DNA from: Panax quinquefolius
Taxonomy: Eukaryota > Streptophyta > Magnoliopsida > Apiales > Araliaceae
Assembly: GCA_020205615.1 (NCBI GenBank)
Contig: CM035169.1
Location: forward strand, 19,549,546 to 19,613,545
DNA length: 64,000 bases
Reading direction: 5' to 3'
The notes under the pieces were generated by a model that did not search any database, was not told where the DNA came from, and worked only from the letters and a program-made list of their open reading frames with translations. The position numbers and the translations under genes are program-made. Positions 48,457-59,814 of the stretch are shown here, in pieces. Position 1 is the stretch's first letter. Every line of letters begins with the position of its first letter.

Positions 48457-51250
48457 TGTGACGCCCCCAAAATAGGTATACATCACCTATTCGAAATACA
48501 ATACATAGTATGTAAACAACTACAACTTTATTATTATAACAAGAAAGCGTGAGTTTGAATACAAATATTATCTTCTGTATAATATCTATACTCAAATAAA
48601 TCCTCATCACATTTATTGATACATTATTTTACAAAAATGGTGAGGACTACTAAACAATCCTTTCTAAAACCTTCATTCCATACCACACTGCATTCTCGCT
48701 TATATTCTCGCCTCCGAAAAAATGGAACAAAAAGGAAAAGGGTGAGCTCAACTAGCTTCAAGAAAGAATATTATGACTAAGATAATATACAACAAATTAT
48801 CGTTAGTCTTCAACAGGGAAAAATATAATAGAATACAATAGACAACAAATTTTAAATCAATATTCGCAATGAAATAATAATTCATTAGAAGAGTTAAGTA
48901 GAGAATGCAAACTACTATCTTCTATGTATGAATTTAAAAGTTCATCGCCTATCTTTTATCCCTATAACATCAATCAATATACATCCGGAATCAAATATTC
49001 ATCTTTTGCACTTCTGAGCCAAAGATATTCATCACGATCATGTTCATTTAAACACTGCTCATCTTTGCACTACGGGCCAAAGATATTCTTCGAAAATCAT
49101 TCATCTTTTACACTCTACGGTGCCAAAGATATTCTTAAGAAATCATTCATCTTTGCACTACAAAATAACGATATTCCATAACATCATCATTTAAGACCGA
49201 GGATGATGAAAATATTTTTTTTAAGAAACGAATCCGGTGAAACAAAATGACAAGGATTAAGGATTAAGGATTCGTACTTGGTTTTATCCACGTCCAAAAT
49301 ACCTCAAAAATAATCATAGTGGTGTAAAATTCAAGAATGATCAAAACATGGATACAATCGAGTTAGTATCCGAATAGATGTTTTAGACGAAAAGAAGAAA
49401 TTTTATTTTTTCTATGAATAATGATCAGATATCGTGAATAGTCTTCGTGTATCGTGAATAAGTAACTCTCGACACCAAAAGATAGAAATTCCACAAAAAT
49501 ATCTTCACGCTTACATGAATAGTACTTTCGTGAATAAGTAATTAAGTGAATAAGAACTTCATGAATAAGAACTCGTGAATAAGAACTCATGAATAAGAAC
49601 CCATGAATAGTAACCCGACATGAAAAAGTTCCAAATTTGATAAAACTTCAGATTAACATTTCGATTATAATGATATTGAAGAAATAATATCATTACTGAA
49701 AAAAATAATATCCCTTACCTCGAAAGATCAAGATTTACAACTAGAATCTGGGATATAGTCTTTGAAGGAACTTGCACCGTCTAGCAATACTCAAAGTATA
49801 CTCAAAATACTCACAAGAATACGCTCGATAATATAGGGAGAGAAAACTTCAGCTTACGGTGTGATTTTCAATTCTAACCCAAGACCCTATTTATAGGAAA
49901 ATCTTAGAACACCAAAAAGCGAAAAATTTAATAAAATAATAATATTTTTTAAAAATATTCAAGCCCACCTTAGAAATCTGATTTCAGATCATTTATAACA
50001 CATGTGAGCCACTCAATTACAACAAAAACGTTTTTCTTACAAAAAATATTTTAAACTCCCAAAATCAATTATTTGAACTTGAACTTCAATAATTCATAAT
50101 AAATAGCCCTTTCATCAGAAAATTCGAATCTCGCGAGTTTTTATAGGAATTTCAATTCTCTACAACTTTTCAGAAGAAAGTTTTTCCAAATTCCAAATAG
50201 AAGTTGACCGAAATCCACAAACGGACGATTTTACAAGCTATAATCAAATTTCAGTCAATAAATGGGGTCCACCGACATGTTTAACATGTTTTAAACATTT
50301 ATTGCAACAAAAATACTCTTCCTCCTCGTATACTCATATATCCCATATTCGTTGTAAAAATATCACCGTTAATATATTATTAAATTAATATATTTAAATG
50401 AATTATTTTATCGTAAAAAGATAAAATATTAATTTTCAACAATTGTCATTTTAAAATTTTCTCCATCTATATCCACATAAAATCAATATTTTCCTCATCA
50501 TATAAATCAATAATTAATTATTCACAAATAATATTACGAGAATCACAATATTGATGACCGTGCGGTTCCTGTGAAAGAGGGGCTTTCCAATAAGAATTTC
50601 TTCTTCTTCAAGCGCCGCAATTAGGTGACCAAACCTCTCCTTAGATGAACTTTCTAGACATTGCCAATAATGTTATCTAATAATATTATTCAAATAATAT
50701 GAATTATTGCTTCGATAATGAAAATACGTGTAATGACAATTATCAAAACAATGATATATAAAAATATCAACGCAAAGAATTATTAACTCAATAAAATATC
50801 GAGCGAAGAATTATCGTAAACCATTATTGAGTAGTGCCTTCTTCGTAAGAATCAATAATTGGTGCAATACCGCAGTGCTTCTTTGCTTCAACAACGCCAG
50901 ACATTAGTGTGTTTTAACCACCGGGTATTCCAACAAGATAATAACGGAATAACTACGTCGTTATCTAAAAACAACTTATATTTGTCGTTTTCTTCATCCA
51001 ATCGCTTTTTTTCATGGGGGCCCACACACGGTCGCTACTGGGTCAGCATTTAATATTCTCCGACAATTTTAATATTCCACGACCAAACGAATATTCCCCG
51101 ACGATAATGAATATTTTATAACCACTTGCTTATTTTGAAATATTTGCGTATTTAACCCTTAACTATCCACATTAATCAAATCAACCTTTACTATTTCAAA
51201 ATAATAAATAAAGGAAATTCCTTTTTATTTAAAAATTTCGGGGTCCTACA
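48457..51250 (-). mobile_element. Solo LTR F inside MULE-2
   Basis: A single 2794-bp LTR, TGTGACGCCCCCAAAATAGG at the left and GGGGTCCTACA at the right. It is flanked by TGTAC at 48452-48456 and 51251-51255. It is a diverged member of the family: its middle has GCACTACGGGCCAAAGATAT-type units (49000-49160) and short GTGAATAAGAACT-type repeats (49440-49620) instead of the AATAATAATAAA units. The promoter lies on the minus strand (CCCTATTTATAGGAAAAT near 49886). Confidence 0.92.
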
Positions 51251-51255
51251 TGTAC

Positions 51256-51690
51256 CTTTTTTAAAGACAAGTCAGCTGCCACATCACATTTCCGTTAAGT
51301 CAAACTTTGACTTAATGGTTTTTTTAATTTTTGTTAGAAAAATTGAGTACAGTAAGTTGACTGTAAGAAAAAAAAATTCAGTTATTCATCTGTAAGTTGA
51401 CCTATATTACGATGACTGAAAAAATATTTAACCCCAAATTCAAGTGGTTAAAGTTTAAACTTCTCCAATTTATAAAGATTTGACAGATAGAGCGAGTGAA
51501 AAAGTCTTATCGCTCCTTTTTTTTTCGATCTCTTCCTAAGTTACTCCCATGATGTAAAGTGCTCCCAAACAATCCTTCCTTGTCTCCGATTTTGTCTCCG
51601 CCACCACCACCGCCTCCTCCCGGCCTAATTCAGTCCTCCTCCACAAACTCTGCTGCTCACGCCATAGCTTCTTCACGCATGCCGTAATCC
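51256..51690. pseudogene. MULE-2 copy of the MULE-1 right end and gene-like island
   Basis: Matches 43710-44150: AGTCAAACTTTGACTTAA, then CCCCAAATTCAAGTGGTTAA (MULE-1's right end plus its target duplication), then GACAGATAGAGCGAGTGAAA and TGCTCCCAAACAATCC. Several indels distinguish it from the source. The match stops near CTTCTTCACGCATGCC. Any reading frame is disrupted relative to 43950-44324. Confidence 0.85.
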
Positions 51691-52465
51691 TCCACAAATT
51701 TAGTATTTTGATTAAATAATGTAAATATGTTATACAACTTATTTTATTTAATTAGTTTTTTTGATTAGTTAACAAAATAATTTGAATTTTAGTATTTTGA
51801 TTAAATGATGTAAATATGTTATGTTTTTTTTTATTTTGAATTTTAGTGTTTTTTGTTTTGATTAAATGATATATATTGTTTTATTTAGAATATATTTTAT
51901 ATTTAAGCATGCCACGTTATCACATTTTAACCCCGTTTGTCTTTTGTTAACGGCAGGGGCACGGATGACCCAAAAATGTAAGGTTAAGGGTACTTTTGAA
52001 AAAAAATTAGTTTAGGGTGCAAGTGGGACATTACGGTAAATATCAGGGGCTTTTTTAACCCTTTCCCCTTAAATATGGAGAAAGAAGTAGAATAAGAAAA
52101 GTAAGAAATATTTAATGATACCGGCATAATAGGAAAAAATATGTAAAAGTTTGGTTATTAAAAGAAAGTGGACATTTAACATGAGACAACCCAAAATAGT
52201 AATAAGGACTTTTATCCTGGGACGGAGGGAGTAGTATATTTCATTAAAGATTGTTCAAAAGTTTATATTTAATTTTTTTAGATAACATTGTTTATTTATA
52301 ATTATATAATAAATTTGTTCATAACAACCCAAAAGGTTAAAATTGAATAATACATGTATTCAGATGTTTTAGACAGACAATTATCAAACATATCATTTCA
52401 TTTCGTATTCAAATTTTACACTCCGTTTAGCTCATTCAAATTTTCTTATACAATCACAACTTTTT

Positions 52466-54978
52466 TGTAAGACCCCAGCTTTTATAAATAAAGATGAATT
52501 TTTCTATAAATATTATTTTTGAATATTATGGAATAAATTTGATATAATGTTATAGTTGTGGGTAATATTTATAAATTTTGCAAAGTATGCAAGTTGTTAT
52601 AAAATATTCGTTTGGTTGGGAATATTCTTTTTGTTAGGGAATATTCGTATAACTACTCAATCATTGGTGGACCCTACAAATGTAATTATTGTTTGATTGA
52701 GAAAACAACAAAAATATTTTATAAAATAACGGTGGAGGTGTTACTGTTAAAAGCGCTTGAACTACCCGGTGGTAAAAAAATACAAAGATACGCTGGCGTC
52801 GGTTGCGTAGTACACTCAGTATTAATTATTGATGCTTTACGTGAGAAGTCACTCACCTATGCTTTCAATTATTGCTACGATAATTGCCGCATCATATCTC
52901 TTATATTATTGATTCAATTATTGTCACAAGATCATCATCAGATAATATGTTATAGATTAAATCAATAATTGAGACGACGAGTTATAAATGATTAATAATT
53001 GTTGAAAGATTAAATATGTGTTGAAGAAAATAAAATGATTTGTGGTAAGTTTGATTATTTTATGGGGGCTCATATGTCATCATCTAAGAGTCTCTTCACA
53101 ATAGTAATTACCTTCACAATAATAATTACCCTTGTGAATAGTATTTACCTTCACAATAAGTAATTACCTTCGCACAATAAGTAATTACCCTTGTGAATAG
53201 TATTTACCTTCGTCGATAGTATTTACTTTCGTTAATAGTAATTACCATTACCGACGTCGAACCAATTGTCGTTTCACATTCTGAGCGTCGAACCACTTGT
53301 CGTTTCACATTCACGTACGCCAAACCACTTTTCTTTTCACATCATTAGTCGTCAAGCCACTTGCCTTTCACACACGGCGGTCTTAAGCTAGAAATCTTCT
53401 ATAAATAGAGGCCTAGGGCTTCATTATTTTTCACTTATTCATTCAAGCTATAGAGAGAGAAAGTATAGAGAGATAAGAGAGAAAAGAGAAGAGTATTTTG
53501 TTACTACACCTTTGCGATTCAATCTCCTACCAAATGTAAGGGTGTTATTCTTTCTTATTCATGAAGAAACTCATTGTTATTCCATTGCTTATTATTCTCA
53601 TTGGAATAACTTTGTATCGTGGTTTACCCTATACTTGGTGACATTCTTCTATTATTCATTGGAACATCCTCGTCGTGTGTTTTACACCTGACTGGTTAAA
53701 ATCTTTATTATTATTCTGCTGGAACATCCTATCATGTGTTTTACAATTTTGACCGGTTCCGCCTTTTATTATTATTACATTTGGAACATCCATGCCTGTG
53801 TGTGTTTTACGCGGACCGGTTCCATTCTTTATTATTCATTGGAACATCCTGCGTCTGCATGCGTTTCTGGGGACCGGTTCCGTTATTTATTATTCTGTTG
53901 GAATAACTCGCTTTTGCGGTCTATCGCATGCATGGTGATTTCTTTTGTTATTCTATTCTTTATTATACCCAAATGGTTAAAATTTGACTTGTATACTCCA
54001 TGAAATTAGTGGAATATCCTTGATATTTGCGTTTCATCCAAAGATATCTTTCATGGAAATATTCTTCCGATCATTCTTGAATTTTACTCTACAAAACAAA
54101 GATCATGTTGATAATTTGACGTTAATAATTTCGGATAAAATAATTCTTGAACTTGTTTTATTGAATTCTTATATCATTGTCATCATCCTCATGTTTATAT
54201 TATGTTGAAAGTCATCTGTGGCCTGTAGTGCATAGATGGACTTGGTATGATTATGACCGAGAGACTATTCGGTGTAATCATGACCGTAATGTTACAAATG
54301 ATGTGATAAAAATCCTCAGTGGTCGTAGTGCATTGGTGGACAGTTGTTGGCATGATCATGACCATTAATGAATACACAAATATTCTCGGCGTGTAGTGCA
54401 TGAATAATTGTGGTCGTGATACTAAAGAATATCCTCGGCCGTAGTGCGAGGGGTGATTCGATGATGTGGAATATTTATTAAAGTCGAGTTTCAAATTTAT
54501 AACGATGATGAAAAACCTTTTAAAACCTAAAAGATAGTAGAATTTATTTTCTACTTGACTCTTTTAATGGATTTCTTATTCATTGCGCAGCTTAAACCGG
54601 TTGTCTATTGTATTTTATCAGTTTAACATTGTTGAAGACTATTGATAATTTATTCTGCATTATCTTAGTCATAATATTTCTTACTGGGCTAGTTGAGCTC
54701 ACCCTTTCTTTCACTGTTCTCTTCAGGAAATGAGAATATAGCTGGGACGAGTCGGAGAAACGAGTGATGGTCCTGAAGATAGCATTAGTAGTCCTCACTA
54801 TTCTGTGAAATAGTGTGATAATAATTGTAATGAGGACTCCTTTTTGAGTTTGTATAATATCTAGTAGGCGATATTTGTATTTAAACTCACAGTTTATGTA
54901 TTAAGTTGTATTTAAATTCTGTACCATGTAAGTGGTGACCCAAGATGGGTGATGTATACCTAATTTTGGGGCGTCACA
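52466..54978 (+). repeat. 5' LTR of element C
   Basis: A 2513-bp LTR, TGTAAGACCCCAGCTTTT to GGGGCGTCACA. Its layered tandem repeats are: GTAATTACC units of about 19-20 bp (53100-53245), GTCGAACCACTTGTCGTTTC units of about 28 bp (53255-53350), and units of roughly 55-60 bp with TTATTATTC..GGAACATCC..GTTTTAC..CCGGTTCC (53640-53920). Confidence 0.95.
53396..53412 (+). promoter_or_regulatory. TATA box of the element C 5' LTR
   Basis: TTCTATAAATAGAGGCC at this site is conserved at the same place in nearly all LTRs of the family (for example about 33908 and 60750). A leader of AGAGAGAAAGTATAGAG type follows 45-65 bp downstream, so transcription probably starts near 53425-53435. The start is inferred from spacing. 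Confidence 0.75.
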
Positions 54979-55163
54979 CAGTTAGTATCGAGCTTAGGAT
55001 ATGATCCCCAGCTAAGATGTGAGAATAGTACTAGGAGGGAGAGAGGGAATACCTTCGCTAGTATGACCTACCTAAGTTTATGTGTTATTTTATTGGTTGG
55101 TCGTAAGATAGGGATAATTTGTTACATGTCAATTAACCTTTTGTTTTGTGGCGATGTCTCAAA

Positions 55164-58100
55164 ATGACATCCGAGAATGTTGAGAATAGCAATGGAGCGC
55201 AGACGATCGTTGATTCACCACATATCAATAATCGGGATAATGTGCATCGTGAAGGCGACAATCCTCATGCAAACAACAACACCGACCAAATGATGAATGA
55301 TCAAATGTTCGGAGGCTTTATGCAATTTATGCAACAAAGAAAGCAGAGCGACTCTGCCCAAAACGTAGGTGGAAACACGGAAAACTCTCTGCGGTCACCG
55401 CTAAACAATTCAAGGAGCCGGGACCACCGGAGTTTAAGGGAGAGCCAAAACCACTTCTAGCGGAAGCATGGATAAAGCAGATTACCAAGATATTTGATAT
55501 CTTGGGATGCTCCGAGAGCAAAAGGTTCCTTTTCACGCCTTTTATGTTACGGAGAGGCGATTCATTGGTGGGAATCGGTAAAACGTACTCAACTTCAGAT
55601 CAAGATATCTTGGGAGAAGTTCGAGGAGTTGTTCAACGACAAATACTTTTCCGAAAGTATTCGCCATACGAAGGAGGTGGAGTTTATCAAGTTGAACAAA
55701 ATAATATGACCGTAGTCGCAATACGAGGCAAAATTTGCGGAGTTATCACGGTTTCATATCCCCACTTGGTGGATAATGAAGAGAGAATGGCGCGAATGTT
55801 TTTAAGAGGTTTGAAGCGGGAGATACGTCAACATCTTATTTCATAAAAACGTGTTTTTTATTCGGATGTTGTAAATAGGGCTCGATTAGTGGAACGCGAT
55901 AATGAGTCAACGCAACTAAAGAGAGCAGCGGTAGGTAAAATTATAATACCAAATGGAGAGTAGTCATCGAAGCGGTGACAACAAGCGTGGAGGGAATCAA
56001 TGGGCGAGATATGGTAACCACTTCGGTGGTAATCGTAGGCCAAAACAATAAGAATGGACATTTCAAGAAACGGAGATTCAACAATGATGGAAAGACGTCA
56101 AGACCAAAGACCCATTGTTAAGGAAGGAGAAAGACCACCTATCATATGCTTCAAATGCGGAGGAGAGGGACACATCATCAAAATGCGTAAATATGCCATC
56201 CAAGCGATGTTATAATTGTGGAAGAGAAGGTCACTTAGCTCGATTTTGTCATTTCATCAAGACAAATTCAATAGGATGGAGGCACCAAAGGCCATCCCGA
56301 AAAATTCAAACCCGTAGTGCAAGGGAGAGCGTTTGTTGTGACCTCCCAAAGAGCAAGGAATCCGAATGAGGTCATCACGGTAAGCTTTATCATAAACTCT
56401 AATGAAGTCTATACTTTATTTGATACTGGGTTCTACCCATTCTTTTATTTCTCCTACTTGCTCTCATCGATTAAATTTGACTCCGGAGAAATTGACTTTG
56501 ACTTATCTGTGGAAACTCCGTTGGGAGAAACCTTCATTACATCCACTGTTTATAAGTCTTGTTTGGTTCAAATCGGTACCCTCACATTACCTGTCGATCT
56601 TATTTCATTAAAAATACTTGCATTTGACGTGATTCTAGGGATTGATTGGTTAACTACTTATCATGCAAAAATTGATTATTTTCATAAGGTTGTTAGCTTT
56701 CATATTCCTAATCAACCTATTATGCGAATTCAAACGACCAAACCATTAAAATCAATCACGGTCATCTCAAGCCATAAAGCTATTCGTTTATTGAAAAACG
56801 GATGTCAAACTTTCTTAGCTCATGTCACAGATTTAAACAAAAATACGTCAGTTTTGAACGATATTTCTATTGTTAATAAATTTCCTGACGTATTCCTCGA
56901 AGAACTTCCTGGCCTACCCCGTAGCGTGAAATTGAATTTTGTATCGACTTGAACCCTTGACAAAACCTATTTCCAAAGCCCCATATCGAATGGCTCTATT
57001 GAACTTCGTGAGTTAAAGACCCAACTGCAGGAATTGTTAGACATTGGCTTTATTCGTCCTAGTACTTCTCCTTGGGGTGCTCCTGCTCTATTCGTGAAGA
57101 AGAAAGATGGGAGTATGCGACTTTGTATTGATTATCGGGAATTGAATCATGTCACCATCAAAAATAGGTATCCATTGCCACGTATTGATGACCTGTTTGA
57201 CCCGGTTGCAAGGAGCCAAATTCTTTTCAAAGATAGATCTTCGTTCGGATATCACCAATTAAAGATTAGAACATTGACATTTCAAAGACGGCTTTTCGAA
57301 CTCCCCATGACGGCATTATGAATTCCTAGTCATGTCCTTTGGATTGACTAATGCCCCGCCGCCTTCATGGATATGATGAACCGAGTATTCAAGGAATATT
57401 TAGATCACTTTGTGGTCGTCTTTATTGATGACATCCTTATTTATTCCAAAAGCCGTGAAGATCATGAAAGCAACACTTGAGGTGACACTTCAAAAGCTTC
57501 GTGAATATAAGCTTTATGCCAAGTTGAAGAAATGTGAGTTCGGCTTGAAGAAGTAGCATTCCTTGGGCACGTGGTATCAAGTCATGGAATATCTGTTGAC
57601 CCAAAGAAAGATTGAAGCTATTCAAAGTCGGGAACAACCTAAATCGAAGGATCAGGCACGTAGCTTTCTCGGTTTAAATTGGTTATTATCGGAGATTTGT
57701 GGAAGGATTTTCTCGAATCACTACTCCATTGACTCAAATGACTCGGAAGATACAAAGTTTGGTTGGAGCGAAGAATGTGAAAAGAGTTTTCAAGAACTCA
57801 AGAGGAGACTTATTTCAAAGACTGCTCGACAATACCATCTCGGCTCGGAGGATTTGTCATCTACAGATGATGCTTCGAACAAAGGGTTGGGATGTGTTCT
57901 TATGCAACATGGAAAAGTTATAGCTTATGCCTCGCGACAACTCAAAGAATATGAGAGGAATTATCCTACTCATGATCTAGAGTTAGCAACCGTTGTCTTC
58001 TTGCACTTAAAATTTGGAGGCATTACTTGTATGGGGAGAAAGTGGAGATCTTTACTGGATCATAAAAGCCTCAAGTATTTCTTCACTCAAAAGGAACTCA

Positions 58101-59730
58101 ACATGCGACAACGACGTTGGCTTGAATCTGTTGAAAGATTATGATCATACCATCCAATGCCATCCCGAAAAGCGAACGTGGTAGTAATGCGATTGAGTAG
58201 AAAATCATATGCAAGTACGAAAGTGCGATATTGTCAACGAAAAGGCCCATTTTATGTGACTTGCAAAGGATGGAGATAGAGTTAAAGACTCTGAGGGACG
58301 CGTGTGATGATAGCGAGTATCTGAGTAGAAACCGACTTTAATCGATAAAGTTAAAGTCGCTCGAGCTACGGACACGGAGCCGATGCGTATGAGGAAGAAA
58401 GTGCAAGAAGGTGCTACGCTGCGGAAGCAAGAATCGATGAAGAAGAAATACTTGAGTCAACTCCAGACTTTGTGTTCTAACGACCACGATTTAAAGTATA
58501 ATATCATGATGGAGGCGCACAACACACCATTTGCAATCCATCTCAGGAGTACCAAAATGTATCATGATATTCGCTATACATTTTGGTGGAGCAATATGAA
58601 GATAGAGATAAATACTGCTTATCTCAAGGTGTCTAACTTGTCAACGAGTTAAAGCGGAGCATCAAGTACCAAAAGGTCCATTGCAACCACATGAAATTCC
58701 GAATGGAAGTGGGAGCACATTACCATGGATTTCATTCTGGCCTTCCTAAGGTTTCTCAAGGCATTGATGCGATATGGGTCATTGTTGATAGATTGACCAA
58801 GTCCGCTCATTTCTTACCGACACGAGAAACTTATACACTTGAACGTCTTGCTCAGATGTATATAAACGAGATTGTAAGATCGCATGGTATGCCGATATCC
58901 ATAGTTTCGATCGAGACCCAAGATTCACTTCACGATTTTGGGTTAGTTTGCAAAAAGCTATGGGCACAGACTTACGATTTAGCTTCGGCATATCATCCTC
59001 GAGACGGACGGACAATGGAGAGGACTATTCAAACTCTTGAAGATCTATTAAGACTCATGTCCTTGATTTCAAGGGAGTTGGGACAAGTTCTTACCATTGG
59101 TGGAGTTTTCCTATAACAACAGCTTATCAAGCAAGTATTGGCATGGCTCCATTCAAGCATTGTATGGAAGAAAGTGTCGTTCTCCAAAGATCTTTGGGGA
59201 TGAGGTGGGTGAAGCAACGTTGTTGGGACCGAGTTGATACGATATTACTACGGAAAAGATTCAAACGATCCGACAACGTATAAAAACCTCACAAAATCGA
59301 CAAAAGAGTTATCTTTGATCTTCATCGAAAGGACATGGAATTCGATATAGGAGATCATGTGTTGTTAAGAGTTGCTCCATGGAAAGGAGTTACAAGATTT
59401 AGAAAGAGAGAAAAACTTAATCCTCGATTCATCGGTCCATTTTTAATCCTCGATCGAGTAGGAACTGTGGCCTATAAACTCGCTTTACCGCCAAATTTGT
59501 CTCGTGTTCATAACGTTTTTCATATATCTATGTTACGTAAATATGTGAAAGACCCGAACCATATTATTGAAAGTTAGAACCGGACGAAATAGCGGAAGAT
59601 TTGACGTATATGAAGAGGTTCTGTTCAAATTTTGGATAAGAAGGAACATATTCTATGCTCCAAGGTTATACCTCATGTCAAAGTTTTGTGGAGGAACCAC
59701 GATGTTGAGAAATGACTTGGGAGTTAGAAT
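55164..59730 (+). pseudogene. gag-pol of element C, broken chromovirus polyprotein
   Basis: Gag starts with ATG at 55164 (MTSENVENSN). The zinc knuckle CYNCGREGHLARFC is at about 56212, and protease with DTG at about 56420 and VILGIDWL at about 56630. Reverse transcriptase spans 57030-57480 ([19 protein letters not shown] at about 57420). RNase H covers about 57840-58140 ([20 protein letters not shown]). Integrase covers about 58380-59320 ([14 protein letters not shown], then a damaged core), with the GPY/F module at 59335-59577 (LNPRFIGPFLILD). A chromodomain-like tail is at about 59610-59730. Stops and frameshifts near 55450, 55840, 56950, 57320, 58140 and 58650 separate the parts. Domain order and tail place it among chromoviruses. 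Confidence 0.9.
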
Positions 59731-59814
59731 CAAATGAAATCAAGGTATCCTTACCTCTTCGATATACCAATACGTACCCTAATTTCGAGGGCGAAATTTC
59801 ATAAGAAGGGAGGT

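Larger units (their letters stand above)
47225..52068. mobile_element. MULE-2: Mutator-like element carrying a copy of neighbouring sequence
   Basis: The terminal inverted repeats are about 120 bp: GGGGAAAAGGTTCC at 47225 against GGGGAAAGGGTTAA on the opposite strand from 52068, with long matches such as CACTTGCACCCTAAACTA and TTTTTGGGTCATCCGT. The target duplication is TTAAATATG at 47216-47224 and 52069-52077. Inside, 47345-47634 matches the end of element A's LTR, 47640-48456 and 51256-51430 match the right half of MULE-1, and 51430-51690 matches the gene-like island at 43930-44150. Solo LTR F accounts for 2.8 kb. There is no transposase, so it is a non-autonomous, Pack-MULE-like element. 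Confidence 0.88.
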
